Below, in pieces: positions 1 through 8,939 of a stretch of DNA of 64,000 nt. The stretch covers positions 1 to 64,000 of the forward strand of contig NZ_PVTE01000012.1 in the NCBI RefSeq assembly GCF_003002825.1, written 5' to 3'. The DNA comes from Spirosoma oryzae (GTDB taxonomy: Bacteria > Bacteroidota > Bacteroidia > Cytophagales > Spirosomataceae). Position 1 is the stretch's first letter; the number at the start of each line of letters is the position of its first letter. The notes beneath the pieces were generated by a model. It ran no database searches and was not told the origin of the DNA. It saw only the letters and a program-made list of their open reading frames with translations. The position numbers were made by a program, and so were the translations under genes.

Positions 1-90
1 CGCTGGGAGAAGAAGGTCGCCAATTATAAAGCCTTGCTATTTCTGGCCTGTGCCCACATCGTTTGGAAACGCTCAATCATTTTCGGATAG
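1..90 (+). CDS. C-terminal tail of a probable IS5-group transposase (partial)
   Basis: Frame 1 is open from the window edge to a TAG at 88-90 and gives the last 29 residues of a protein that starts outside the window. The tail (RWEKK, then NYKALLFLACAHI) resembles the end of IS5-group DDE transposases, where a basic RW segment precedes a hydrophobic helix. If right, an insertion sequence ends within the next 40 bases. The catalytic residues and left end are not visible, so I cannot say whether the element is intact. The call rests on pattern recall of a short peptide. Confidence 0.5.
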   Translation, partial: RWEKKVANYKALLFLACAHIVWKRSIIFG

Positions 91-127
91 GCTCTAAGTT
101 CGTTCCCACTCATTCTCAGCGTTATCC

Positions 128-877
128 ATGAAAAATACCTGTCTTCATCTAGCTCTACTAGCCTCGCTCATCAGCGTACCGTTCCTAACGCAGGGTCAGG
201 ATTCGCTGGCTGTACCCACTCCGTTTCGGCCCGTTCATACGGTGTTCGCCGGCGTTCAGATTCCGCTCAACTACACCCTCGGCTATCGGTATCAGTTCAG
301 CCGACGGTTGTCGGTTCAGGCGCAGGGCGGATTGATTGCAGCGCCTTTCGAGCGATACACACTCAAGTTGCTCGAAGGATTTGGCCTGGACCCGAATCTA
401 AGTCGGGTCATCGATCGCTCCTTTGAGCAGGGTAGTTCGGTAAGCCTGGGTATCTCTGTACACGCCAACTCGCCCTGGTACGGGACGCTGTATGGCCAGT
501 ACATTCATTTCGCAGCGGGACCAATCACACCGGCAGATGGCCTGGGAATTTATTTCAACCGGGATTTCTCCGGTTTCAACCTGCTCAATTCGCCAGCTTT
601 TGTCTTCAACCTACAGTCGAACGTCTGGGTAGCCGGCCTGCGGGTAGGGCGCTCGTTCCAGTTTACGGATTCTCGTTTTGGCTTGAACACGGAATTGGGG
701 CTGGGTAAAATCCTGACCACGAAAAACACGTTTTCGTCTAACCAGCCAGCCGTCGATGCCCTCGGCGTCACCCAACGGCTGTACGGCAATCTGGACAACG
801 AGATCGACACCAAACTCCGGCAGTATGGCTATTTACCGACGCTTAACGTACTCCTCACCTATCGCTTGAACCAGTAA
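128..877 (+). CDS. Outer-membrane beta-barrel-like protein, unknown function
   Basis: A 249-aa protein with a signal peptide (hydrophobic core about residues 7-21, probable cleavage after TQGQ). The mature part alternates polar and hydrophobic residues, is rich in glycine and aromatics, and ends in a typical strand (LLTYRL), as in small Bacteroidota outer-membrane barrels. I recognise no enzymatic motif. The next gene starts 21 bases downstream and is a lipoprotein, so the two probably form one envelope operon. It could be a member of the generic outer-membrane beta-barrel family rather than a specific porin. The start ATG directly precedes the signal peptide. Confidence 0.7.
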   Translation: MKNTCLHLALLASLISVPFLTQGQDSLAVPTPFRPVHTVFAGVQIPLNYTLGYRYQFSRRLSVQAQGGLIAAPFERYTLKLLEGFGLDPNLSRVIDRSFEQGSSVSLGISVHANSPWYGTLYGQYIHFAAGPITPADGLGIYFNRDFSGFNLLNSPAFVFNLQSNVWVAGLRVGRSFQFTDSRFGLNTELGLGKILTTKNTFSSNQPAVDALGVTQRLYGNLDNEIDTKLRQYGYLPTLNVLLTYRLNQ

Positions 878-898
878 ACACAACACTCACGTACAACT

Positions 899-1540
899 AT
901 GCGACACGTTATCACCTCAATTCTGTTCGTTACGACATCGCTGCTCTTTTCCCAGTGCGGCATCAACCGGCAGGTTCAGCAGGCTAAAGGCTTGAGCAAA
1001 AGCAAATACGCTATCCGCTCGGCCGACAACATGACAATTGCCGGGTATGACATCCGGGAGTTCAAAGACATGCGGGGACTGGAAGACGTCAACCCACTCA
1101 ACTACCCCCGAATTGCCGCTGGCCTGGTCAGTCACGATGTTCCCTTCCGGACAAACCTCAACGTAGAGATTACGAACCCGGCCAACGACGTAGCCGCCAT
1201 CAATCAGTTCGATTACAAGCTGTTACTGGCGGGCAATGAGCTGGCTTCGGGTACGGTCGATCAGCGGGTCGAAGTACCGGCGGGTGGCAAAACGATCGTA
1301 CCTATACCCGTAAACGCGAACGCGTACAGCCTGATTAGCAGTTCATCGACGCGGAACGCATTTGTCGACCTCGTTCGTAGTCTGGCCGGCAGCGATCAGG
1401 TTTCTCCATCGCGCGTTACGCTCAAAATAAGGCCAACACTGATGCTTGGCAACAAGGAAGTCAAATACCCCGGCTACATCGATATCGACAAGGAGATTAC
1501 CCGCGATATACTGTCGCCGAACAACAAACCGGCACCGTAA
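899..1540 (+). CDS. LEA14-like (LEA type 2) lipoprotein
   Basis: A 213-aa protein with a lipoprotein signal peptide: hydrophobic core at residues 4-17, then FSQC with the lipidated cysteine at about residue 20. The body carries a pattern typical of LEA14/water-stress domains: a strand (NLNVEITNPANDVAAI) followed by a short loop and strands leading to a paired element ending TIVPIPV. LEA2 domains are beta-sandwiches found in desiccation-related plant proteins and many bacterial lipoproteins; no catalytic role is established. It follows the outer-membrane protein with a 21-base gap. I am fairly sure of the fold, not of the function. Confidence 0.7.
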   Translation: MRHVITSILFVTTSLLFSQCGINRQVQQAKGLSKSKYAIRSADNMTIAGYDIREFKDMRGLEDVNPLNYPRIAAGLVSHDVPFRTNLNVEITNPANDVAAINQFDYKLLLAGNELASGTVDQRVEVPAGGKTIVPIPVNANAYSLISSSSTRNAFVDLVRSLAGSDQVSPSRVTLKIRPTLMLGNKEVKYPGYIDIDKEITRDILSPNNKPAP

Positions 1541-1571
1541 GCGACACACAAATGACCGGAGGATTTCTAGC

Positions 1572-1615
1572 CATAACCCGACAAGCGACACCAAAACGGC
1601 GCGAGTCGGGTTATG
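1572..1615 (+). other. Hairpin immediately upstream of the J-domain gene start
   Basis: CATAACCCGA (1572-1581) and TCGGGTTATG (1606-1615) are perfect 10-bp inverted repeats separated by 24 bases. The second arm ends 7 bases before the ATG at 1623, so the stem would occupy the ribosome landing area. There is no U-run after it, so it does not look like a normal terminator of the preceding gene. A role in translational control is inference. Confidence 0.45.
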
Positions 1616-1622
1616 ATTGCAG

Positions 1623-2702
1623 ATGACGAATGACAACAAACTTGTCCGGATTGCGCTGTCGGGGCCGAACGCGAAGCCACTGTCGAAAGCGCAGAAGGAG
1701 TTCAACCGGTTGTCGGCCCGCGTGGCGGAACTGGAGAAACTGCTGACCGACTACCAGTCCAGCGTCGATGCAGTTCAGCAACGTATCCAGGCCGACTACA
1801 TTCCGCTACTGACCGCCTACAACCAGGCCCGCGCCGATCTGGTGCGGTTGTTCGACCGCTTCTACGACAACCCCGAGGCCACCCGCTCCGAACGCCGTAA
1901 AATCGCCCGGCTGATCGTTGACATGGGCGAAGACTTACTCTTCCGGCATGGGTTCGCCGACCTGCGCGCGATCGTCGGTAAATACAGTCAGCAGGACCTG
2001 GACGAAGCCGATGATGCCGCCCAGCAGTTGGAGCAAATGAAGCAAACCGCTGCGGCCACCTACGGCCTCGATCTGGATGATATTGATTTTCAATCGCCCG
2101 ATGAGTTGATGGCCTACATCGAGCAGCAGGTGCGCGAACGACAGGCGGAGCAGGAACGACGCAACGCACGAACCGAACAGTCAAAATCGAATCAGCAACA
2201 GGCCGATGAAGCCAAGCAGGCGGCCAAACTGCAACAGACCACGAAGACGATCCGAACGCTGTACCGCGAACTGGTAAAAGCCTACCACCCCGACCGCGAG
2301 CTTGACGAAGCGGAAAAGGGCCGCAAAACGGCGATCATGCAGCAGGTAACGGAAGCGTATGAGAAAGGCGATCTGATGGCACTGCTCCGGCTACAGCTTA
2401 CGCTCAACGAACTCGATCAGGCGCGTGTCAATACGCTGGCTGATGAGCCGTTGCGTCATTACAATAAGTTGCTGAAACAACAGATCGACCGGCTGACGGA
2501 CGAACTGACGGAGCGGCAGCAGTACATGGCATCGCTGCTGGGTCGTCCACTGACGAGTGTACAGTCGACATTCGGGCTGGAAGTCAGCATTGGCGAAGCA
2601 GTCAATTCACTGAAACGCGACGTAAAAGCCATCAAACAGCAACTCAAAAGCCTGACCCAGCCCGCCTTTCTGAAAGCGTGGCTACAGGCATACTATGGGT
2701 AG
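1623..2702 (+). CDS. J-domain protein with long coiled-coil region
   Basis: A 359-aa soluble protein. Residues about 205-255 form a J domain with the HPD motif at 222-224 in the context KAYHPDRE, the site by which DnaJ proteins stimulate Hsp70 ATPase. Unlike DnaJ, the J domain is internal: it follows long Q/A/E/R-rich helical segments (about residues 25-75 and 120-200) that look like coiled coil, and another helical region (about 280-345) follows. There is no Gly/Phe region or zinc-binding cysteines, so it is not the general chaperone. ATG 1623 is preferred over the upstream in-frame TTG at 1617. Its partner is presumably DnaK; the client is unknown. Confidence 0.75.
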   Translation: MTNDNKLVRIALSGPNAKPLSKAQKEFNRLSARVAELEKLLTDYQSSVDAVQQRIQADYIPLLTAYNQARADLVRLFDRFYDNPEATRSERRKIARLIVDMGEDLLFRHGFADLRAIVGKYSQQDLDEADDAAQQLEQMKQTAAATYGLDLDDIDFQSPDELMAYIEQQVRERQAEQERRNARTEQSKSNQQQADEAKQAAKLQQTTKTIRTLYRELVKAYHPDRELDEAEKGRKTAIMQQVTEAYEKGDLMALLRLQLTLNELDQARVNTLADEPLRHYNKLLKQQIDRLTDELTERQQYMASLLGRPLTSVQSTFGLEVSIGEAVNSLKRDVKAIKQQLKSLTQPAFLKAWLQAYYG

Positions 2703-2958
2703 AAGACGAAAGAGGATAGAGGAAAGAAGAAAGACCGTTTCCCCGAGGTCTGTGCCTTCATAGACCCGTTCGCGTCAGCAAATGGGTTTTGCAGCGTTCA
2801 ACCGTTGTAGGTCTTAGCTGACGCAAAAAGGGCTGTCACCGTAGCACGGTGATAGCCCTTGGAGTGACGTTATACGGCGAGACAAAGCGTAGACGCAAGA
2901 GAAAAGACCGTTCACTGACTAGTCTTTTCTCTTGCGTCTATCCTCTTTCTTCTACTTC
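2702..2958. repeat. Nested polypurine palindrome starting at a stop codon
   Basis: The stretch from the J-domain gene stop to the stop of the next (minus) gene has A/G-rich arms at 2702-2736 and 2922-2958 that are about 85% inverted copies sharing the core GAAAGAGGATAGA. Nested inside is a perfect 19-bp inverted repeat (2890-2908 with 2922-2940, core ACGCAAGAGAAAAGAC) and a smaller one (GCGTCAGC 2772-2779 with GCTGACGC 2817-2824). I see no gene in this 256-bp gap. Confidence 0.7.
2828..2860. terminator. Strong hairpin between convergent genes
   Basis: AAGGGCTGTCACCG (2828-2841) pairs with CGGTGATAGCCCTT (2847-2860) with a 5-base loop and one G-U pair. An A-run precedes it (2825-2829), so it would work best as a terminator on the minus strand; on the plus strand there is no U-run. 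It lies between convergent genes. Confidence 0.5.
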
Positions 2959-4374
2959 CTACCCCAGAATTTTCATCTTGACCGGGTCCCAGCCGACGAT
3001 TTTCTTCTGGAAGTAGCTGATATTGCCGCACTGCGTCGGACCGCAGGCGCGCAGGCCGAAGGTTGCGTCTTCCACGTTCGGCGTCTTATTACGGATCGAA
3101 CTGAAGAAGTTGGCGAAGTGCTCGTAGCGGTCGCCTTTGTAATCCTTCGGAAAGGTGTACTTAAATTCTTTCGGACCGTCCAGTTCGGGATGCGACGGAT
3201 ATTTAGCCGCGTACTCCTTCAGGTACAGCTCTTTCTGATCTTTCGGGAAATTGTCGATCGACAGACCGGGTGCTTTCGGAAATTTGTTCCGGCGCACGGT
3301 CAGCGAGTCGAAACCCAGCGACAGATCACCTTCCGTACCAACGATCCGAACCAGGTAACCCCCGCCCCCACCGTCAACAAAATTCGAGCGGGTTGTCAGG
3401 TTGAACTCCGGGTGTTCAGCCGTTTTGGGGTAATCGTAAATACTCAGCTGAATGTCCGGCACGTCGCGGCCGTCTTTCCAGTAACGGGTACCACCGCTCG
3501 AATACACACGGGTTGGCCCCTTCGAACCGGTAATCGAGTGCAGCGAGGTCAGCAGGTGAACATACAGATCACCGGCGATACCGGTACCGTAGTCCTGATA
3601 GTTACGCCAGCGGAAAAAGCGAAGCGGGTCCCACGCCCGCTTGGGGGCCGTTCCCAGATACGTGTCCCAGTCGACGGTTTGGGGCGATGCGTCGGGCGGA
3701 ATCGAGTATTGCCAGGCTCCCATCGCACTGTGCCGGTCGTACTGTGCCTCGGCAAACACCAGCTCACCAATGTCACCGGCTTTCAGCAGTTCGCGCGCTT
3801 TGGCGACGATAATCGAACTACCGAACTGACTACCTACCTGGAACACTTTGCCGGTTTCCTGCGACACCTTGATCAGCGTATGCCCGTCCTCGACCTTCTG
3901 CACCATCGGCTTTTCGCAGTATACGTGCTTGCCTTTGCGCATGGCATCCGACGAGATTTTCTCGTGCCAATGGTCGGTCGTCGCGTTGATAACGGCATCG
4001 ACGTCCTGCCGGTCGATGATCTCGCGGTAGTCGCGGGTAACGGTCAGGCCATCGCCCCACAGTTCTTTAGCCCGGCGCAGGCGACCATCGTATAAATCAC
4101 AGGCCGCGACCATTTCGATGCCGTCGAGCATCAGCGCAGTCTGCGTATCGCCGATTCCCATACCGCCGGTACCGATCAGGGCGATGCGAATTTTGTCGTT
4201 GGCGGCCGTACTGGCGTGGTTACGAATCAGATTGAGGTACTGGGGTGCGGCCACGGGCGGGCCAGCCAACGCGGCCGGAGCGGCAGCGGCAGCCGTTCCG
4301 GCGATACCCAGCGTCTTGAGGAATGATCGACGCGAGGAGTTGCCAGTCGGCTGTTCGGAATGTGTTTCGTTCAT
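2959..4374 (-). CDS. Exported Gfo/Idh/MocA-family oxidoreductase
   Basis: A 471-aa protein with a twin-arginine-type leader (SSRRSFLKTLG at about residues 13-23 followed by an alanine-rich stretch), predicting export to the periplasm. A Rossmann NAD(P) motif (ALIGTGGMGIGD, about 65-76) and the family EKP signature (VYCEKPM, about 153-159) identify the Gfo/Idh/MocA fold: an N-terminal nucleotide domain and a C-terminal substrate domain. Related exported enzymes in Bacteroidota oxidise glycosides, for example at C3, with tightly bound cofactor. TIM-barrel and DUF1080 genes of the same metabolic theme lie at 9.3-11.1 kb on this strand. The substrate cannot be told from sequence. Confidence 0.85.
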   Translation of the reverse strand: MNETHSEQPTGNSSRRSFLKTLGIAGTAAAAAPAALAGPPVAAPQYLNLIRNHASTAANDKIRIALIGTGGMGIGDTQTALMLDGIEMVAACDLYDGRLRRAKELWGDGLTVTRDYREIIDRQDVDAVINATTDHWHEKISSDAMRKGKHVYCEKPMVQKVEDGHTLIKVSQETGKVFQVGSQFGSSIIVAKARELLKAGDIGELVFAEAQYDRHSAMGAWQYSIPPDASPQTVDWDTYLGTAPKRAWDPLRFFRWRNYQDYGTGIAGDLYVHLLTSLHSITGSKGPTRVYSSGGTRYWKDGRDVPDIQLSIYDYPKTAEHPEFNLTTRSNFVDGGGGGYLVRIVGTEGDLSLGFDSLTVRRNKFPKAPGLSIDNFPKDQKELYLKEYAAKYPSHPELDGPKEFKYTFPKDYKGDRYEHFANFFSSIRNKTPNVEDATFGLRACGPTQCGNISYFQKKIVGWDPVKMKILG

Positions 4375-4415
4375 GCGGTTCGAGTAAGGAAACCTAAATA
4401 TACGAAACTGTGTGT

Positions 4416-4559
4416 GACAGGATTACAGGATAAACAGGATTTTGAGTAGCGCCTGTATGCAGCCAGCATCTTAGACAGGATTACAGGATGGGCAGGATTA
4501 CAACAAAAAGCAAATCCTGCCCATCCTGTAATCTTGTCTAAAAATACTGTCTAAAATCC
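4416..4559. repeat. ACAGGATT-family palindrome with an extra half copy
   Basis: A half copy at 4416-4442 (GACAGGATTACAGGAT then ACAGGATT) is followed by a full inverted pair at 4474-4500 and 4512-4539. Each arm is two to three imperfect copies of an 8-9-bp unit, ACAGGATT. It fills the gap between the nuoM stop (4560) and the oxidoreductase start. Related copies are at 25915-25976 and 46448-46508. Confidence 0.85.
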
Positions 4560-6239
4560 TTACTCGACCGTAAAGCGGAGAATCCACTGCCCAACGGTGC
4601 TGTTGGTGACGTTGAAAATAAGGTTGGGATACAGGCCCAGCACCAGCGACAACAGCGCCAGTGGAATGAGCAGCAACTGCTCACGCGTTGTTAGATCAGT
4701 CAGGATATGATGCGCATCGGTCGTCGTCGTTTCGTGGCGCGACCAGAACCGGCCGAAAAACATGCGCTGCATGGTCCAGAGGAAGTACGCAGCTGCCAGG
4801 CCGATACCCAGCACCGACACCGCCGTGATCCAGCCCGGTAGCCATACCGACTGGAAACTACCCATCAGCGTAAACAACTCGCCGACGAAGCCGGAGAAAC
4901 CCGGCAAGCCCAGCGACCCAAAAAACGCGATGGCCGTCAGCACCGCATACCGGGGCATAGGCTCGATCAGACCCCGGTACGAATCGATACGGCGGTCGTG
5001 CGTACGGTCGTAAACCACTCCGGTCAGGAGAAAGAGCATGGCCGACAAAACGCCGTGGCTCACCATCTGGTAAATAGCGCCGTTGACCCCTTCGGCGGTC
5101 AGCGACGCGACTCCCAGCAGGACGAAGCCCATGTGCGACACCGACGAGTAGGCAATCATCTTCTTGAGGTCGTACTGTGCCAGCGCGTTTAACCCACCGT
5201 ATACAATCGATACAGCGCCCAGTCCGGCCAGTAGGGGCGCGTACTGTGCCGCTCCATCTGGGAAAAACGACCAGGCAATCCGCAGAAATCCGTACCCACC
5301 GATTTTGAGCAACACCCCTGCCAGCACGACCGATACCGGCGTCGGTGCTTCGACGTGCGCGTCGGGCAACCACGTATGCAAGGGTACGATGGGTAACTTG
5401 ATGGCAAAGCCGATAAAAATGGCCCAGAACGCCAGCATCCGGGCGGGTAGTCCCAGCACAATCGGTTCAGCAGCCGGGTTTAAGAAGGCATCCGGCAGGT
5501 AATTGGCCCCGTCGGCAAGGTAGCGCATGTCGAACGTATGGACGATCTGCGCCGGATTGAGCTGCCCATTCTGCATATGGCCTTGCACGATTCGCACAAC
5601 CTCCGGCGTCACCTCCGACGCGTCAGTGACGAAGCCAGCCAGCACTGCCGTACTGACCGGGTCCATAGCCGATAGGTACAGACCGATCATAACCAGCAGG
5701 ATCAGCAGCGATCCCGCCAGCGTGTACAGAAAAAACTTGATCGATGCGTATTCCCGCCGTGGACCACCCCACAAGCCGATCAGGAAGTACATCGGCAGGA
5801 GCATAAACTCGAAAAACAGGAAGAACAGAAAGAAATCGAGCGCCACGAAGCAGCCCATAATCGTTCCGGTCAGTAACAGATAGAGCGCGTAATAGGCTTT
5901 GAGCCGCTGCGTCATGTGCCAGGACGACACGACGCCCACCAGCATGACCACCGCCGACAGGACGACCAGGGGCAGGTTCATACCGTCGACACCAACCAGG
6001 TAGTCGATGGAGGCAACACCCAGGTTCCCCAGCGGCAGCGTGATCCAGTCGGCCTGTTCAAGCCATTGGTAATCAGACCGGGTCGTGTCGAAGCCAGCCG
6101 CCAGCAGTCCGGCCAGTACCACCTCGACCAGTGTTACGCCCAGTGCAATCCAGCGAAACCGCTCCGCCTGCGACTCAGGCAACAGCGCGATCAGCAAGGC
6201 GCTCAACAACGGTATGAATATCAGTAACGAAAGCAGCAT
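4560..6239 (-). CDS. nuoM: NADH-quinone oxidoreductase subunit M
   Basis: A 559-aa integral membrane protein with about 14 transmembrane segments, one of the three antiporter-like subunits of respiratory complex I. The family signature region is clear: LPIVPLHTWLPDAHVEAPTPVSVVL (given here only as its halves LPIVPLHTWLPDAH and VEAPTPVSVVL, about residues 285-309), which contains the conserved membrane helix with charged residues, and KMIAYSSVSHMG (about 360-371). It is translated after nuoL with a 92-bp gap that holds a palindromic repeat. No nuoN follows; the next gene downstream is an unrelated oxidoreductase, so complex I genes are split in this genome. Confidence 0.95.
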   Translation of the reverse strand: MLLSLLIFIPLLSALLIALLPESQAERFRWIALGVTLVEVVLAGLLAAGFDTTRSDYQWLEQADWITLPLGNLGVASIDYLVGVDGMNLPLVVLSAVVMLVGVVSSWHMTQRLKAYYALYLLLTGTIMGCFVALDFFLFFLFFEFMLLPMYFLIGLWGGPRREYASIKFFLYTLAGSLLILLVMIGLYLSAMDPVSTAVLAGFVTDASEVTPEVVRIVQGHMQNGQLNPAQIVHTFDMRYLADGANYLPDAFLNPAAEPIVLGLPARMLAFWAIFIGFAIKLPIVPLHTWLPDAHVEAPTPVSVVLAGVLLKIGGYGFLRIAWSFFPDGAAQYAPLLAGLGAVSIVYGGLNALAQYDLKKMIAYSSVSHMGFVLLGVASLTAEGVNGAIYQMVSHGVLSAMLFLLTGVVYDRTHDRRIDSYRGLIEPMPRYAVLTAIAFFGSLGLPGFSGFVGELFTLMGSFQSVWLPGWITAVSVLGIGLAAAYFLWTMQRMFFGRFWSRHETTTTDAHHILTDLTTREQLLLIPLALLSLVLGLYPNLIFNVTNSTVGQWILRFTVE

Positions 6240-6240
6240 T

Positions 6241-6330
6241 TTCTTTTCGGTTTTCGGTAGTCGGTTTACAGTCTACGGTAAGTTCACTACGGCAGTGGTT
6301 CCTAAATCAACCCGCCGAAAACCGTATACC
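6241..6330. repeat. ACGGTTT-family palindrome between nuoL and nuoM
   Basis: Imperfect inverted repeat whose left arm (about 6246-6285) is made of CGGTTTTCGG, TCGGTTTACAG and CTACGG, and whose right arm (about 6314-6327) contains CCGAAAACCG. The right arm ends 5 bases from the nuoL stop. Members of the same family are at 9251-9340, 11060-11146, 45106-45190 and 52529-52600. Confidence 0.8.
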
Positions 6331-6331
6331 G

Positions 6332-8209
6332 CTACAACACCCACCACAGCACCAGCAGCAGGCCAACGACGGCGGCCGTGATGTACGACTGCACGCGACC
6401 GTTCTGCACGGAACGTAGCAGCTGACCAGTTCGTCCGGCCAGCCAGGCGACCCCATTGACGATTCCGTCGACACCGAAGCGATCGGTCAGACTCATCAGA
6501 TGGGCCAGCACAACCGTACCGACGCCCGCCCCGTTGACGACGCCATCGACCGCCCGCTGATCCGTCCGGTTCAGCAAAGCCGCCAGTTTAAGCAGTGGGT
6601 TGATAACTATGTATTTGTAAATCGTATCGAGAAAGCCGTATTCCACCGACAACGGCACGTAGCCTTTGTCGTGTCTCGGCTCCTTCAACCGGAATCCCAG
6701 CCAACCACCTGTCAGTACCAGCCCAATCGATACGGGTGCCAGCCAGACCAGCGTCGGTTCTTCCATCGGCGGCAGAATCGACCAGAACCAGCTGTGGTGC
6801 GCGCTGAGTGGGTTGACCGAAAACCAGACAAACACCGACAAACCGGCCAGCAACAGCATCGGTCCGCGCATGAGCCAGTCCGCATCGTGTACGGCCGACA
6901 GCGGTACGGTTGACTGACGATAGTCGCCGAAGAATACGAGTCGCAATTGCCGGGCCATGTACAGTGCCGTCAAGCCAGACGACAATAGCAGCAGCACCGG
7001 TATTAGCCCGGCTAGGCCACCCTGTTGGATTGCCCAACCAAACGCCCCACCGATGAGTGCTTCCTTCGACAGGAATCCGGAGAAGAACGGTAAGCCCGCC
7101 AGTGCCGCCGTGCAGATCGTGTAAACAGCAAACGTAACCGGCATGGCCCGACGCAGCCCACCCATCTGTCGCATATCCTGCGTGTGAACGGCGTGAATCA
7201 CGGCTCCGGCGCTCAGAAACAAACCAGCCTTGAAAAACGCGTGAGTCAGCAAATGAAACATCGCCCCACCGACATTGCCCGTACCCATACCAGCCACCAT
7301 CAGGCCCAGTTGCGAGACGGTCGAGAACGCCAGGACCTTTTTGATGTCGGTCTGAAACAGGGCCGCATAGCCGCCCCAGAGCGTCGTGATGGTGCCGACC
7401 AGCGTGATAACGACCAGTGCGTCGGGGTTGAGCAGCGGATGAATGCGAGCCAGCAGAAAAATGCCAGCCGCAACCATCGTGGCCGCGTGCAGCAACGCCG
7501 AAACAGGCGTCGGACCTTCCATCGCGTCGGGGAGCCAGGTCAGCAACGGGAACTGCGCCGACTTACCGACACAGCCCATGAACAGACAAAGCCCCGCCAC
7601 CGCCGGTAGCGGACCAGCCGCCGTCGCCAGGTCAAGGTCGAGCGAGCCCGTCCAGATATAAGTCAGGAAAATGCCAAGCAGAAAACCCATATCGCCAACG
7701 CGGTTCATCAGAAACGCTTTCATGGCTGCCTTACTAGCCGATGGTCGGTCGTTATAAAAACCGATGAGCAGGAACGACGCCAGCCCGACAAGTTCCCAGA
7801 AAATGTACAGTACCAGCAGGTTACCGGCCAGCACGATACCCAGCATAGCCCCGACGAACAGTTGTAGATAAGCGAAATAGCGGGCTTGGTGGGGTTCGTC
7901 GTGCAGGTACGACAGCGAGTAAATCTGTACGAGCAGCGCGACGAAATGCACCAGGCCCAGCATCAGCAGACCCAGTCTGTCCAGCCGAAACGATAGATTG
8001 AACGGTGTCTGACCAAACTTTGCCCAGTCGAACCGGATCATCAGCGGCTCGGCGAGGGCGTCCATAGCCAGCCAGCCGGTCGTAACCAGACCGATTGCCG
8101 TCAGACCGATTGCCAGTCCGCCCGCTACCCGCCGACTTGCCATACTCGTCGCCAGCGCGCCCGCGAAGGGCAACAACAGAAGGAGCAGCAAGGGCGTAGC
8201 AAACGGCAT
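6332..8209 (-). CDS. nuoL: NADH-quinone oxidoreductase subunit L
   Basis: A 625-aa membrane subunit of complex I, with about 16 transmembrane segments including the extra C-terminal helices of the NuoL type. Recognisable signatures are FWELVGLASFLLIGF (about residues 135-150), LPDAMEGPTPVSALLHAATM (about 225-245) and DIKKVLAFSTVSQLG (about 285-300), the proton-channel part of the antiporter-like fold. ATG 8209 is preferred; an in-frame TTG at 8233 would add 8 residues. The gene lies about 100 bp after a 2OG oxygenase gene that separates it from nuoK, which is not the usual K-L-M order. Confidence 0.95.
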   Translation of the reverse strand: MPFATPLLLLLLLPFAGALATSMASRRVAGGLAIGLTAIGLVTTGWLAMDALAEPLMIRFDWAKFGQTPFNLSFRLDRLGLLMLGLVHFVALLVQIYSLSYLHDEPHQARYFAYLQLFVGAMLGIVLAGNLLVLYIFWELVGLASFLLIGFYNDRPSASKAAMKAFLMNRVGDMGFLLGIFLTYIWTGSLDLDLATAAGPLPAVAGLCLFMGCVGKSAQFPLLTWLPDAMEGPTPVSALLHAATMVAAGIFLLARIHPLLNPDALVVITLVGTITTLWGGYAALFQTDIKKVLAFSTVSQLGLMVAGMGTGNVGGAMFHLLTHAFFKAGLFLSAGAVIHAVHTQDMRQMGGLRRAMPVTFAVYTICTAALAGLPFFSGFLSKEALIGGAFGWAIQQGGLAGLIPVLLLLSSGLTALYMARQLRLVFFGDYRQSTVPLSAVHDADWLMRGPMLLLAGLSVFVWFSVNPLSAHHSWFWSILPPMEEPTLVWLAPVSIGLVLTGGWLGFRLKEPRHDKGYVPLSVEYGFLDTIYKYIVINPLLKLAALLNRTDQRAVDGVVNGAGVGTVVLAHLMSLTDRFGVDGIVNGVAWLAGRTGQLLRSVQNGRVQSYITAAVVGLLLVLWWVL

Positions 8210-8312
8210 GAGTGGTGGCAACTGTGGCCGCAAATATCCCTATTCCGGCGTGGGGAAACAAACCAACGCTGGAACAAGTCTAGATAACACGCTTCCTACC
8301 CGTAGGAAATAA

Positions 8313-8939
8313 TCAGCGTGTCTTCAGCCAGCCCGTGAGGCTGAGTCGCTCGCGGGTGGCGGGACGGACTTCATGTTCAAGCCGGTCACTCTCAAAACAG
8401 ACCAGCCGACCGCCGATTGGGGCGACCAGCTCGGTACGTTCGGAACCATCGTCCTGGGGGAGAAACAGGGCCAACTGACCGCCGTCGCTGTCCTGCCAGT
8501 CGGTGTTCAGGTAACAGATCACCGACAGTTTCCGGCGGGAGTCGCTCCGGAACCGGTCGAGGTGGCGTTTGTAGCCCGTACCGGCGGGGTAGAGCGCGTA
8601 GTGAAACTCGCCCTCCTGTAAACCAAGGTAACAGGTGCGGTTTACGTAGGCGATAAACTGGTCGATCCGGTCGAGGAAAGCAGCTTCGTCGGACGTGGCG
8701 GTGGCCTCATCAATCCAACGAATTTCGTCGCCCCGGATACTTGTCTCGACCACGACCGACTGATTACCGATGGCAGCCTGCCGGAACTGACCGGCTTCGT
8801 GCCGGCTGCGTAACTGACGAGCCAGTGCAGCGGTTTCGTCGGCCGATAAAAACAAATCGACGATACCATAGCCGTTGGCCAGGATACCGTCGATGATAGG
8901 ATCAAAGTCAGGAGTCATACGCCTGACGAACGCGGCCAT
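8313..8939 (-). CDS. 2OG-Fe(II) oxygenase of the prolyl-4-hydroxylase type, inside the nuo cluster
   Basis: A 208-aa soluble protein whose C-terminal half (about residues 105-208) is a double-stranded beta-helix dioxygenase domain. The iron facial triad is readable as HLD (H126, D128) and H189 (LEHEV), with a 2-oxoglutarate-binding arginine in TRERLSLTGW. The context YKRHLDRF and ICYLNTDW is typical of prolyl-4-hydroxylase-like enzymes that hydroxylate proteins. Its start codon overlaps the nuoK stop (TAATG), so the two are translationally coupled, and nuoL follows about 100 bp later. The substrate is unknown; a complex I subunit or a ribosomal or elongation protein are speculative options. 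Confidence 0.85.
   Translation of the reverse strand: MAAFVRRMTPDFDPIIDGILANGYGIVDLFLSADETAALARQLRSRHEAGQFRQAAIGNQSVVVETSIRGDEIRWIDEATATSDEAAFLDRIDQFIAYVNRTCYLGLQEGEFHYALYPAGTGYKRHLDRFRSDSRRKLSVICYLNTDWQDSDGGQLALFLPQDDGSERTELVAPIGGRLVCFESDRLEHEVRPATRERLSLTGWLKTR

Noticed and set aside
2932-4095. 387-aa plus-strand ORF antisense to the Gfo/Idh/MocA gene
   Set aside because: Same reason: the minus strand carries the Tat leader, Rossmann motif and EKP signature. The plus-strand reading starts inside the palindrome and has no recognisable feature.
4416-4559. CRISPR-like array from the ACAGGATT units
   Set aside because: Units are 8-9 bp, imperfect and without spacers of constant length, and the two halves are inverted. 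No cas gene is present in the window.
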